64,000 bases of DNA from Heterobilharzia americana (lineage: Eukaryota; Platyhelminthes; Trematoda; Strigeidida; Schistosomatidae). The stretch lies in NCBI GenBank assembly GCA_944470555.2, contig OX104127.1, positions 145,491,787-145,555,786 on the forward strand. Reading direction: 5' to 3'. Each line of letters begins with the position of its first letter. Position 1 is the stretch's first letter. Shown here in pieces: positions 1 to 10,899 of the stretch. Position numbers and translations under genes: made by a program. The notes under the pieces are model-generated. The model had not been told where the DNA came from and did not search any database. It worked only from the letters and a program-made list of their open reading frames with translations.

Positions 1-50
1 ATCTTTATGATTCTGTTTTGGTAATTAACTTATATTATACACCAGTTTCT

Positions 51-1100
51 TTAGCGATTGGATTGGTTGCAGTTGCTTCAATACTACGGAGTGTCACAAA
101 TCTTTATCAACCTCATTCAACAATTATATGAAGACGCCATATGCCAAGTGATCCACAATGGAAAGCTTAGCGACGCAGTTGAAGTGAAGGCAGGAGTAAG
201 ACAAGGTTGCTTACTATCACCCATGATCTTCCTGATTGATGTCGACTCGATCATGCAACAAACCGTGAGAAGTGAGAAGATGGACGTGCTCTGTTCGACC
301 GATGAAGGGGAGAAACCTGAAGAAAGAAGTCCCTTTCACATACCTAGGCAGCATAGTTTCAACTACAGGTAACACAGACACAGATGAGGAGGTCAAAGCT
401 AGCCAGGATTGCAAAGACAGCAAGACACGCATTCCTGCATTCATCTAAAATCAGTGTGGAGATCTACTGCACTGCACTGCACTGCACTCTACTCCACTCC
501 ACTCCACTCAGCATAAAGTGTGAACAACATCCAGATTTTCAACACCAATCCAGTCAAGTCAGTGCTTGTGTATGCTTCATTCAGAGAGTTGGCGCGTCAC
601 GAACAGCATTTCCAACAAACTACAGATATATGTGAACAACTGTTGCCTACACTGGAGTGAAACTGAAGATGAGATCAGATGGCCAGAATAGTAAGAATGA
701 GCAACAAGGAACTCACTCTGACTGGCAACGAGCCGATCAATGAGCCGACCAATGTGGCAAGAAGCTATCACCCAACAAATATGCAGAAGTGAAGAAGTGG
801 AGATCGACTGGATTGTATTCTGTTGTATTGTGTTGTATTGTATTGTGCATACAGTGAGAAGACGGACTGTGGACATCAGGTGTCATGTGAGGCTGTCGAG
901 TGGAATCGAGAGGTGACAGGATGAGTTTGGCGTCCGTGTTGAGGGTGATATGGAGGAGATTGTGTGAGGAAGAAATGAGATGTTGTGGGCAGTCGTGGTG
1001 ACCAGTTGAAAAGACTGCAGAGAGTAGAGTGGAATGGAGTCGCGCTGCTGAATACCTATGTTTCACTAGGAACCCAAGGGAAAATCAATAAATAATAATA
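51..1100 (+). mobile_element. RTE-A copy 1, 5'-truncated non-LTR retrotransposon
   Basis: The copy matches the 3' part of the full-length element at 40371. It starts in the reverse transcriptase palm, keeps a motif-B-like segment (AGVRQGCLLSP, about 199-231), then loses roughly 180 bp including the FADD catalytic motif, and continues through the C-terminal domain to the ...AACCCAAGGGA end and an AAT-rich tail. Several frameshifts and stops kill the ORF. Flanking 14-mers ATACACCAGTTTCT (37-50) and ATACACCAATTTCT (1101-1114) differ by one base and look like a target-site duplication. It carries the (TGCAC)n/(CACTC)n expansion at about 465-512 that is also seen in copies 4 and 5. Confidence 0.9.
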
Positions 1101-1114
1101 ATACACCAATTTCT

Positions 1115-1539
1115 ATTTTATTTATTTGATGGGAACAGAAGAATGTTATCTTTAACTGTTACATAACTCGGTAATCGCTTAGAAAATATCTATGCTGAGT
1201 GTTTTAGTTACTTTTCTTCCTAATAAATCCACAATATATGTTTTTTTTTATCAAGGAATCAAGTTTTTCAAACATATCAACAGATTGAATGAAAAATGGC
1301 TTTACCAAGACCATCAATCCAAAAAATGCTTGTTCACAATTCAAAATAGAAGTTATTATTTCCTCTTAATTACCTACATATGATGATTTCCTGATAAAAT
1401 GTCAACAAAATAACAGAATTAAGAAGAAAAAATTTATTGAAATTATTCATTTTCACTCAGAATTTTACCTAACAAGTGAAATGAAGACTGATTGACTGAC
1501 TGATAAAATCAGCGTAGAATTTCACATATACGTAGATTG
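1115..1539. other. AT-rich stretch, nothing recognised
   Basis: No repeat family or convincing ORF is visible. A 63-codon open frame at 1192-1383 is low-complexity and is treated as chance. Confidence 0.5.
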
Positions 1540-1835
1540 GCTTAGATTGCCACAGTTTACAGTTGTAGTATATAAAGAATAGATGGATAAAAACAGGTGA
1601 TTTAAAAATATACAAGGTTGTGTGAGAAAATAAACAATCTGAAAATAACGTTTAGTCTAAATACTCAAGCTTTAGATGTCAGAAAGTGAATACATCTACG
1701 CCATCCATGTCACCAGGGGTCATTCCTTAACCACTGTTTCCTTTCATCTCAGACACTCCCATTCAGGAAGTCTACATCATCCAACAAGGTTCAGATCAAC
1801 AGTAAAAGACTTAATCAAATGGTACCAACGTCTTG
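1540..1835 (-). mobile_element. Non-LTR retrotransposon C-terminal remnant (family C), copy 1
   Basis: The minus strand reads a broken peptide with the pattern ...W(R)RCIHFLTSKA. It aligns by eye with the equivalent positions of the copies at 6300-6640 and 21285-21720 (MTDNRSQWSKCIHSF in the latter). That pattern resembles the last residues of RTE/CR1-type reverse transcriptases. Many stops are present. Family assignment is inference. Confidence 0.5.
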
Positions 1836-2249
1836 ATCAGGGTAATCTGAACAAAGTAAGGAAGAAGAGTGCTAATCAAATCATGTGGTTCACTTTATTT
1901 CATCAAGTCTCTCCAGCTGCGTACAAATCATAATATTTAAAACAGAAAATAAGCACCGAGATTTAAGGTCTTTCGATTGTTGAAGTGGTAATCATTCAAG
2001 AAGGTAAAAGATGAGATTGGTATGCTGAAGCTGAAATAGTGTTTAACTGAATGGAAAAATAAATATCATTTTATTCAGGTGTAGCAAAACTAGTATTGTC
2101 AAGCCTTGAAAAAAGTCTGAATGCATATTTCAGTTGACAAGGAACCAAGTAAAAATCAGAATACAAACATGTAACAAATATAGGAATATAAAGGATAACA
2201 GACTAAGAAACAGGTTCAATGAGGGAAGAAAATCAAATGAAAGTATTGT

Positions 2250-4066
2250 TATGATTATAATTTGTCCCTTGGGTTCCTAGTGGGATATTGGGATTCAGTA
2301 GCACGTCTATACTGCACTCTGTTTTCTGAAATCGTTTGAATCTGGCTCCACAACTGCCCAGAAGCGTTCATTTCTTCCTCACACAATCTCCTCCATGTCA
2401 CCCTCACCTCGGACCCCCAACTCTTCGTTTCCCTCTGGGTTCCAATCGAGTACCTAGTACGTGATGTCCCCAATGGGTCTTCCCAGTGTATCTCCAGTCC
2501 AATTCATCTCCACTTCTTCACTTCTGCATATTTGTTGGGTGATAGCTTCTTGCCTCCTTGGTCGGCTCGTTGCTAGTCAGAGTGAGTTCCTCGTTTCTAA
2601 TTCCTTCTGGCCATCTGAGCTCAGGTAACGAGCCAGCGTAGGCAGTTGTTGATGAATGTCTGTAGTTTGTTGGAAATGCTTTTCTTGACACGCCAAGTCT
2701 CTGAAACATAAAGAAGCACTGACTTGACTGGATTGGTGTTGAAAATACGGATCTTGTTCATATTTTATGCTAAGTGTAGAAGATCTGTACACTGGTTTCA
2801 GGTTAATGAGCGCATATCTTGCTTCTTCGATCCTGGTTCTGACGTCTGTGCCAGTGCCGCCTTTAGTTGAAACAGTGCTGCCTAGGTATATGAAAGGGAC
2901 TACTTCCTTCAGGTTTCTCCCCATCATGTTGATTGGAGCTTTTTGTTTTTGGTGATAGTTTTTGTAGGGTATCTTCATCGTCTCTGTCTTCTCTACATTC
3001 ACCTGAAGCCCCGTTTGCGCTGCCCTGCTTCCTCTGTCAACTTGTTGGATTTTGCTTGTAGATCTTCATGTTTGTGTGACATTAGACATAAGTCATCGGC
3101 GAAATCTAAAACTCCTAGGCTATTTTTCCCGGTCCAGCTAGTGTATGACTATCTTCTCGCTCCTAACTGTTTGTTGCATGATCTAGTCCACTACAACCAG
3201 GAATATCATCGGTGATAGTAGATAGCCTTGTCTTACTCCTGTCTTCACTTCAAAGGCGTCGCTGAGCTTTCCATTGTGGATCACTTGGCATATGGTGTCT
3301 TCATATAATTGTTGAATAAGATCTATGAAGGTTTGTTGTTCTCTGTAGTGTTGAATTAGCTGCCAAATTTCTTAGCGGTAGACGCCTGAATCGAAGGTCT
3401 TTTCAAAGTCGGTGAAGTTGAGGTAGAGGGTTGACTGCCATTCCACACTCTGTTCTTTGATGATGCCTAGTGTAGTGTTGCAGTTTGCTCCGCATATGAG
3501 TTGTTCTTCCTGAATCTAGCCAGCCAACCTGTTCCGGTCGTAGTTTTGAATCCAGCGCATCCTTCAGTCTGTCCAGGACGATGCGGTGTAATATTTTGCT
3601 TGGGATGGACAGGTTCATGGTTCCGCGCCAGTTCTTACAAACACTGAGGTCTCCCTTCTTCGGGAGTTTGACAAGGTAGCCCTTCTCTCAATCAACTGGC
3701 AGGTACCTTCCCTTCCTCGCAGACCTTCTGCAATAGTGGTGTGAGCATATCCGCTGTTGTCTATGCGTCTGTTTCCAGTGCTTCTGGTGGGATTCCATCT
3801 GGTCCTGCTGCTTCCTCAGATTTCAGTAGCTTTATAGCATTCAGGACTTCAACTTTTGTTGGAGGATTCGTGTTGACTTGTAGTTCTGTGGCTGCAGGTG
3901 GTATTTCTGGACGAAGTGCAGGTGGCGATCGATTCTACAGTTTTTTGAACTGGTCGGCCTATTGTTTCCTTTGTTTATCTTTTTTAGTGATTAGACTTCC
4001 TTCATTATCTTTTATTGGTTTCATCCGTGTTGATCTCTTCTCTCCCTGATAGCAGTAACCTGGTTA
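2250..4066 (-). mobile_element. RTE-A copy 2, 5'-truncated
   Basis: On the minus strand this runs from about residue 427 of the 800-residue endonuclease-RT ORF (the LLSGKRP region) through the linker, RT fingers and palm, thumb and C-terminal domain to the CCCAAGGGAC 3' end at 2265. It is the second-longest match to the full-length copy. Stops and frameshifts break the frame in several places: only fragments such as YLGSTVS near 2880 and the RT region near 3100-3620 stay readable. I see no clear target-site duplication. Confidence 0.92.
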
Positions 4067-4640
4067 GTTAACGAAAGGATGATGATGTCTCTGAATGTAT
4101 CAGGAGTTGAAAAGTGAGGTAACCAGGAACTTTGAAGACTAATCACAGATTCCTTGACAATCAGCATTTCATTTGAGTAGCATAATTTCAGCAATTTAAA
4201 CAAATTAAAGATTTTAAATACCCCGGTTGTTGGTTACCTTTGGATAACTCAAACTATTCTATTTAGTCTCTTGTATCTACAAAGGTTTTATCAAGTGACA
4301 GTACAGAAACTGAAACAATTTTTAGATCATAAGCTCTGAAGGAAATTCTCATATTACATGAAATAAGTTCCTTAATAGCATTTTTCTAATTTAACTGCTT
4401 TTGTAGGTACAAGCAAATTATTTGACATTATTACAGATTGCATATTTAGCTGCCTGTCAATACTTTATTTAACAGAAATTAAGATTTTCGAAACAGAGCA
4501 GACTTCATTTTGGCAGCATCTTCTGTTTATCATCAACTCAATATCATAACCTTCGAAATGGAAGTGAATGAAATCTGGTTTCTTTCTAAGTGTAATGCAT
4601 TTACACTTACTGAACTGTTTTCAATGGTATTTGCTAATGA
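4067..4640. other. AT-rich spacer, nothing recognised
   Basis: Nothing repeated or coding was recognised between RTE-A copies 2 and 3. Confidence 0.5.
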
Positions 4641-4644
4641 TGAC

Positions 4645-5216
4645 TTGTGGAAAAGCAAGACAGGCGTTCATTAACCTGAAACTACTGTGGAGATCTGCAC
4701 TGCACTCAGCATATAGTGTGAACAACATCCGGATTTTCAATACCAATCCAGTCAAGTCAGTGCTCCTGTATGCTTCATTCAGAGAGTTGACGCGTTACGA
4801 AAGGGATTTCCAACAAACTACAGATATTCATCAACAGCTGCCACCAACGCTGGCTCGTTACTGAAGATCAGATGACCAGAAAGAATAAGCAAGGAGGAAC
4901 TCTGGCTGGCAACAAACCAACTAAGAACCTATGACCCAACAAATACGCAGCAGTGAAGAAGTGGAGATGGATTGTATTAGGCATACAATGAGAAGGCCGA
5001 TTGGGACATCACGCGCCAGGCCAGTTACTCAAGCGGAACCCCAATGGGAAGCGACGAATTGGGCGTCCGATTTGAGGGTGACATGGAGTAGATCTTATGA
5101 AGAAGAAATGAGAGGTTGTGGGCTGTCATTGAGCCAGGTTCAAAAGTTTTCAGAGGACAGAGTGCAGTATAGACGTGCTACTGATTGCCTATACTCCACT
5201 AGGAACACAAGGGACA

Positions 5217-5262
<46 letters not shown>
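4645..5262 (+). mobile_element. RTE-A copy 3, short 5'-truncated
   Basis: Only the C-terminal third remains, starting at the KARQAFINLK equivalent and running to ACACAAGGGAC, followed by an (AAT)n tail at 5217-5262. The frame is broken: 4568-4864 and 4931-5221 stay open in different frames. The 16 bp before the copy and the bases after the tail (around AATGATGACTTGTG and AATAATGAATTGTG) are similar enough to be a worn target-site duplication. Confidence 0.88.
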
Positions 5263-5263
<1 letters not shown>

Positions 5264-5819
5264 ATTGTGAATATTCATGTTCTTTGAAGTATCTTTGAAT
5301 TAGCAGTATTTCTTACATCAGTGCATTATGTAAGGATATCTGTTACCTTCTTCAAATCAGTTTCGTTACCATTGTACAGTTTTAATAATTGACGAGAAAC
5401 TGTTTAAGTAAAAAGAAAGATCATTCTACGAACTTTAACTAAGAATAGATCTTTACAGTAAGTTTTAACAGTTCTATTTTAGACAATGGTTTCAAGAAAG
5501 TAGAATTTTCTACTATCTCTAAGTTCTATTATGAAGTCAATGTTATTCTGCTTTTTGATTAAAGAGTCTAAAAACATAGGATGCATGGTTTAAATCATAA
5601 CATACAATGAACAGTTCACAGGATTATTCATAGTTTGATACCGTTTCATATGTAGGACTTTAGAGATTCGACAGATTATTTGGAATTTATCATCATTTGT
5701 AAGGTATAACTTCAACTAAAAAGTAATTATGATCAACACTATCCAAAAATTCCCATTCAGACATTTAGTAAAACAAACAATGTGAGCGAAGAAATATTTA
5801 TTTTCGAATCGTCCTTCAT
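5263..5819. other. AT-rich stretch, nothing recognised
   Basis: No gene or repeat family was identified here. Confidence 0.5.
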
Positions 5820-5869
5820 GGCTAAGTAAGGGGGAAATCAGATTGACACGAAGTTCAATACTGTCTCAT

Positions 5870-6004
5870 CTGATTGACACTGACCACCCAGTTAACATTC
5901 ATAATGCCTTTAAAGTTATTTATCACATTCCTTCTCACCTCACCCATCCTCTACGAGTTCGTCTTTTACATACAGCAGAAGCCATAAGGGATCGATTTGT
6001 TTAG
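5870..6004 (+). pseudogene. Penelope-like element C-terminal remnant (PLE-1)
   Basis: Forty-four codons stay open from 5870 to the TAG at 6002. They read HPVNIHNAFKVIYHIPS followed by THPLRVRLLHTAEAIRDRF. This matches the segment after the GIY-YIG endonuclease in PLE polyproteins, where ...HPVDI..AFKVIY.. is followed by ..RLL..AEAIAIR.. Nothing of the reverse transcriptase is left beside it. The flanks to about 5820 and 6240 may belong to the same element but could not be confirmed. Confidence 0.6.
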
Positions 6005-6299
6005 AAATGCAGGGGAAGACATTTTACATATGATTTGTCAGTAATGATAACAAAAATTAAAAAATAATTAATCAGATATAATCCCGAAACATATGAAGTA
6101 ACACTAACACATAAAGCTATCCTTCATCAGCTTTCTGTTTATGAAAGTCGTGTGAGTTTGTCAATTAGTATTCAAAAAGGAAGACCGAATTTCTCATTCA
6201 TATAGTGATCATTTAACTTGAAAAAATAGTTTGCTTTGTAAGAATAGGCATGAAAAACTGTTAATCCTTTGGATATAATGATGTGAATATCCTTGATGA

Positions 6300-6640
6300 T
6301 GGACAGATAAAATCAACGTGGATCCTAACACACAAGGGAATCGATTAGAGAAGCTACAGTTTACAGTAGGATACAAAGAACAACTGGATAGAAAGGACTG
6401 ATATCAAAATAGAAAAGAGTGTATGGGAGGAGACAGTTTGAAAAAATAGTTGCTGAAAATATCCAGGATTTAGAAGATGTCGAAGCGTGAATATTTCTGC
6501 ACCACTGTCACTGATTTTCAAACACTGATTCTTATGCTTTCACTGACCCTGACACGTAGTCTACACCTATCTGCAAGGATCTAAACATCAGCCAGAGTTT
6601 TCAGTCACTTGTTTTACGTCTTTATCCGATCACCCTAGGG
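6300..6640 (-). mobile_element. Family C non-LTR C-terminal remnant, copy 2 (3' part)
   Basis: It is similar to 1540-1835 and 21285-21720 on the minus strand (shared blocks around the GCTACAGTTTACAGT and GTGAATA motifs). It is probably the 3' half of the element whose RT part lies at 7165-7565, the two being split by S2 repeat sequence at 6645-7110. The reading frame is destroyed. Confidence 0.5.
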
Positions 6641-6644
6641 CCTT

Positions 6645-7110
6645 CTTCTCCAACCTTCATCCAACTTCTGCCCAGCGCGTTATTATTAAGCCACTGGGTT
6701 GGAATCCAATGGTCTTTATTCCCAACTTCCGTCAGTTCACGACACAGCACGACCACTACCCAATTTCGTCGTTGACTGTTTGTCCTCATGGCCACCAGGT
6801 TTGCCCCACTGCTCATGACTTCTCGCTGGAACTTCGGGAATCACTTCTCGAAGCTAGTCACCAATGAGCACTAGTTCAATCCAATTTGAGGGGTTGTGGT
6901 GACCCAGTAGTTCAATGGTAACGTGCTCGGCACGGAACCTGAAGGTCGCGCGTTCGGTCCCTGGCGTGGCGCGGCGAGGTCCTGGGTGAGCACAGCTGAG
7001 CGGTTCTATGCTAGGACGAGACACCTGTCCAGTGCTCCCAGGTTTCCGTTGTTCCTTCAACTGATGTCAGTCTACGATGAATACCAACATGAAATATCTC
7101 TAAATCCCCA
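6645..7110. mobile_element. S2 tRNA-headed hammerhead repeat, inverted pair
   Basis: The left part (about 6655-6895) is S2 sequence on the minus strand. From about 6898 the plus strand has an S2 tRNA-like head: A-box-like AGTTCAATGGTAACG, then B-box-like GCGTTCGGTCCCTGG. A degenerate hammerhead follows at about 6990-7042 (GAGA in place of the catalytic GAAA, and a changed CUGANGA box), then the S2 3' part ending ..GATGTCAGTCTACGATGAAT. The two halves are divergent, with the heads meeting near 6895. It sits inside the family C element. Confidence 0.75.
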
Positions 7111-7164
7111 TAAACACCCTCAAATTCAAAAAACTTTATGTATTTATGTCTCCTGTATATAGCC

Positions 7165-7565
7165 GTATTACATGCAGCGTAGCATATTCATCCGTTAACA
7201 GGTTGTTGCATATCTCGCCAGTTGGTGCCATAGATGACACCAGTTAGCAGATGCTAAATGCGCCTTCTATGTTCCACCTGGGATTTCGTCACCAACCACC
7301 TCTTTTGGGCTGATACGACTTCCTAAATATGTGAAGTATTCGACAAATTCCACCACTTCACTTCCTATGTTTAAACTGGGAGTGGTTGCAGACTAGTTCT
7401 GTGGCATCATTATACTTTTGCCAGGTGCAAGCGAAGCGGATGCCAAACAGATTCAGATTTGTACTCAAGGCGTTCAGAAAACCTTGCATTCTGTCAGCAT
7501 CTTCACGTAGAAGGACAACATTATCTTCATATTCCTAGTCAAGCAGATGACCTTTACACAGTAGA
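7165..7565 (-). pseudogene. RTE/CR1-type reverse transcriptase remnant (family C, thumb region)
   Basis: The minus strand contains an open stretch EVVEFVEYFTYLGSRIS..., then VVGDEI, and after a frame break LASANWCHLWH. This follows the canonical ..F.YLGS.IS..G.V.DEI..RI.KA...F..L..LW.. block that comes just after the palm domain in RTE/CR1-like reverse transcriptases. Upstream (7400-7560) the frame is broken by stops. The S2 insertion downstream separates it from its likely C terminus at 6300-6640. Confidence 0.65.
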
Positions 7566-7844
7566 TCAATTTTTCCTGAAGCTAGAAATATTAAAACGTT
7601 ATGTTTTATGAACAGTATATTGTCATTTTATTCTTACAGTATGGATATAAGGACGAGCAATAATTAAAAATCTGTTGTAATAATACCGTTCAAATACAGT
7701 TTCTTTTTACTAATTATCATTATTTCAGAATCGTTATGCCTTAATAGGAGTGTAAAGCAGGTGCATATAAGTGTCCCTTAAAAGACTAACGAAAGGTTAT
7801 GCATATTAATAGACAGGAATTCATTTTATGTTGCTATTCATTAT

Positions 7845-8032
7845 AGACTGATGTCAGTTGGAGGTACAAAGGAAACCTAGGAGCACTGGACAGCTGTTTC
7901 GTCCTATTATGGGGATCCTCAGCAGTGCGCAGCCATGACCTGGCCGTCAGGTTCCGCGGCCAGCACCTTACCATTGAGCCACTGGGTCAGAATCCAGTGG
8001 GCCATATTTCCAAAATCTGTTAGCTCACGAAT
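7845..8032 (-). mobile_element. S2 hammerhead repeat, minus strand
   Basis: On the minus strand the tRNA-like head (AGTGGCTCAATGGTAAGG and a diverged B box) is followed by a hammerhead at 7883-7928. Stem I is six perfect pairs, GCACUG (5' arm) with CAGUGC (3' arm). The GAAA box, the six-base CAGCUG stem III and the GUC cleavage triplet are kept. CUGAGGA is intact but two stem II pairs are lost (AUCCCC in place of AGUCCC). Confidence 0.75.
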
Positions 8033-8094
8033 TTATTTGTTTTTAAAATTTTCTTTCTTTACAGTAATAAGTCTGTGTATTATTATTAGTACTA

Positions 8095-9070
8095 ATTTCC
8101 CTTGGGTTCCTAGTGAAACATAAGGATTCACACACACACACACACATACATACATACATCCCACAACACCCTCTCCAATCTTCTCTGTTTACCTCGCTTC
8201 ACGACTGCCCACAACATCTCATTTCTTCCTCACACAATCTCCTCCATATCACCCTCAACACGGACGCCAAACTCATCCTGTCACCTCTCGATTCCACTCG
8301 ACAGCCTCACCTGACACCTGATGTCCACAGTCCGTCTTCTCACTGTATGCACAATACAATACAACAGAATACAACAGAATACAATCCATCTCCACTTCTT
8401 CACTTCTGCATATTTGTTGGGTGATAGCTTCTTGCCACATTGGTCGGCTCATTGATCGGCTCGTTGCCAGTCAGAGTGAGTTCCTTGTTGCTCATTCTTA
8501 TTATTCTGACCATCTGATCTCATCTTCAGTTTCACTCCAGTATAGGCAACAGTTGTTCACATATATCTGTAGTTTGTTGGAAATGCTTTTCGTGACGCAT
8601 CAACTCTCTGAATAAAGCATACACAAGCACTGACTTGACTGTATTGGTGTTGACAATCTGGATGTTGTTCACACTTTATGCTGAGTGGAGTGGAGTGTAG
8701 TGGAGTGGAGTAGAGTGCAGTGCAGTGCAGTGCAGTAGATCTCCACACTGATTTCAGATGAACGCAGGAAGGTGTGTCTTGCTGTCTTTGCAATCCTGGC
8801 TAGCTTTGACCTCCTCATCTGTGTCTGTGCTGCTTGTAGTTGAAATGATGCTGCCTTGCCTAGGTAGGTGGGTAGGTGAACGAGACAACTTCCTTCAGGT
8901 TTCTCCCGTTAACGGTGATTGGTGTTTGTTGTTGATGCAGTTGTTTGTTGTATATCTTCATCACCTCTGTCTTCTCTACATTCCCCTGAAGTACCGTTTT
9001 CGCAGCCCTATCTCTTCTGTCAGCTTGTTAGCTTTTGCCTGTGGATCTTCGAGTTTGTTATCAACAACAC
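8095..9070 (-). mobile_element. RTE-A copy 4, 5'-truncated
   Basis: This is the 3' third of RTE-A on the minus strand, ending CCCAAGGGAAA at 8098. A (CA)n/(CATA)n microsatellite at 8128-8160 sits at the same place as the (GT)n/(ATGT)n tract in copy 5 (14262-14295), so these two copies share a recent ancestor. The pentanucleotide expansion at about 8680-8740 is shared with copies 1 and 5. The ORF is dead. Confidence 0.9.
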
Positions 9071-9304
9071 CTCATTATTGATTCTTGGAGATGTTCTTTG
9101 CATTTTCAAAAAACCGGAATAATACTGAAGTGCTTTTGATGCTACTGCTATCAACGATTTAGAGTACAATCTTATGTTATTTTTCAGACGAAAACTGTAT
9201 GAAATGATGAATGAGTCAGAAATTCTAAGGGAAGACTGACATTTTCATTTAACCGATTTAATTTGAAGATGCAACTAATCTGAATAGAAGTTAAGAGGAA
9301 CTGT

Positions 9305-9475
9305 AGATGACAGAGGTTCGAATGTCAGGTGGGGCACCAGTTCCATCGGGGTCGCAGATATAATTTGCTGACCAGTCCTAGCAAGCACGAAACCAAGGTG
9401 AAGCAGAGCTTCCTGCTGGTCGTCTCCATCCAACTAACATCTATCAAAGGAACTGTAGGTGATCGCAAATATCAG
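9305..9475 (+). mobile_element. S3 tRNA-headed repeat fragment with a degenerate hammerhead
   Basis: The segment matches the reverse complement of 45545-45790: shared CAGTTCC.TCG.GGT.GCAGATA, then AGCACGAAACC..GGT and CAGAGCTTCCT. A hammerhead-like core at 9361-9415 keeps CUGA and AGCACGAAACC but has an altered GA box and cleavage site. The tRNA-like head is only partly left (GGTTCGAATGTC near 9315 corresponds to the B box). Confidence 0.55.
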
Positions 9476-9746
9476 CTACTAATTACCGAATTCACATCAA
9501 AACTTCAGTTGAATACATATGCCAGTTCAATAACACTCAGTTTGGTCATAAATAAGATACACTGAACAGATAATTATCCCATTATATTCATCAATAAACA
9601 CTTTAGACTAACATTCAAAAGCGATGAATTAACTTCAAAAAATAATCGTCGGCTGAATGCATACATCACAATAACTTATCCAGCTGGGAAATTAACAGTT
9701 GTATTTTACATGAAGAATATGATCGATCAGAGAAACTAATTCAGAT

Positions 9747-9870
9747 ATGAGACCTCCTCATGTGATTTCCAAATGTATTTATCTATTCACCTGTATTTGT
9801 AATAGCATTTATGTCAAAAGAACGGAGAGAGTCCTTACTGAAGCAGCGTCAATGGAAAGCACATCCTCGA
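9747..9870 (+). pseudogene. Penelope-like element GIY-YIG remnant (PLE-2)
   Basis: A short open stretch reads PPHVISKCIYLFTCICNSIY followed by VKRTERVLTE. The spacing C-IY-F-C-C---YV-RTER matches the zinc-finger-like cysteines and the Y(V/I)GRTER core at the start of PLE GIY-YIG endonucleases. The Gly of the YIG triplet is replaced by Lys. It is surrounded by non-coding AT-rich DNA. Confidence 0.5.
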
Positions 9871-9899
9871 TGCAGGTAATGCTGTCAACTTAAACTTGG

Positions 9900-10384
9900 C
9901 TTTTAAAGTAATCAATAGACTAGGAAATAGTAGATTGTTGCGTAATGTAGAATTAACAGCGATCCATTGAGTGAAACCAGATTTATGTGTACAAAAGGAG
10001 TTAGAAGCTCCCCTTAAATTGCTTTGGTGAGTTGTTCTTTGTTTATTATTTTATTCTTTCATCTCATTGTCCGACATATTATCTTCAAACATTATTCGAA
10101 TTCCCATTATTTTCCATTTACTTTAACTCATTGTATCATTATCATGTTTGTTAGCATACCCTTTTTTATTCCTCTACCATCAATTCATATACCTTGTACA
10201 CCATCTTTGTTGTACTCCCCCTTCCATCAGAATTCCTACCACCTCAAGCTGCAATCACATTCCTGTACTACTATCATGCCATATTTTGCTTTGTGTTTAC
10301 TGACTGACTGTAAAGTCTGACATTTTGTCACTTGTTCACTGTATTGGTTGTTTAGATCGTGAACTTAATCATTCGTCTCTGTCC
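9900..10384. other. Pyrimidine-rich (plus-strand) spacer
   Basis: From about 10020 to 10320 the plus strand is strongly C+T biased, which leaves a 98-codon open frame by depletion of stops. No protein family is recognisable. The tract precedes an S1 element and might be part of an element UTR, but no second copy was identified. Confidence 0.4.
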
Positions 10385-10625
10385 CTAGTCCATATCCCGG
10401 TGGGAAAGACATCACTCCCTGGAAGGCAGGTACATCCAGCTGACGATTCCCAAATAGGACGAGATGCGCATCCTGGATTCCACTGTTAGCCACTATCCAT
10501 CATTACTGTACATAATTGAAACACAGGCAATATCGAGGCATCCGCACAGGGACCCATTTGCCAACAGAGACTGATCAATTCGGTCCAGTCAACGACGGTG
10601 TAATACAAGCAATAGCACTATTTCT
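10385..10625 (+). mobile_element. S1 (Sm-alpha-like) repeat with hammerhead
   Basis: It begins inside the tRNA-like B-box region (CCCGGTGGGAA), followed by a hammerhead at about 10428-10490. Stem I pairs AUCCAG with CUGGAU. The stem II loop CAAAUA and a self-complementary UGCGCA stem III with AUC cleavage site are present. Two core changes predict loss of activity: CUGACGAU for CUGANGAG, and GAGA for GAAA. The characteristic S1 tail follows (ATATCGAGGCATCCGCAC ... CAACGACGGTGTAATACAA). Confidence 0.85.
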
Positions 10626-10899
10626 GTTTAGGTTTGAAGGATGTATTTCGTGTTGTTTACAACCAAAGTATATAAAATGACTAATGCTAAACACTGATAG
10701 CTTGATGTACAAAATTTTAAATTTAGTGCGTATGCGGAAGATTTGGAGCACACGAAGTGAATTTGATTCATCCCATAGTATGTGTTGTTCTTACTTTTCA
10801 AATTTTATAAAGGGAACTCATTGTATGAAGTTATGATTATTTCAAGGCCACTAATCTAACTAAATAAATTCACATGGTAATTAAGAATTAAATTAATGA
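10626..10899. other. AT-rich spacer between S1 copies
   Basis: Nothing was recognised between the two S1 loci. Confidence 0.4.

Noticed and set aside
7883..7928. Calling every hammerhead copy active
   Set aside because: Most copies have lost a catalytic base (G5, G8, G12 or A14) or stem pairs. Only 19329-19376, 36616-36665, 59232-59284 and perhaps 23360-23428 and 53080-53128 keep a plausible core.
10024..10320. 98-codon open frame
   Set aside because: It is caused by pyrimidine bias. The peptide is low-complexity and hydrophobic without domain features.
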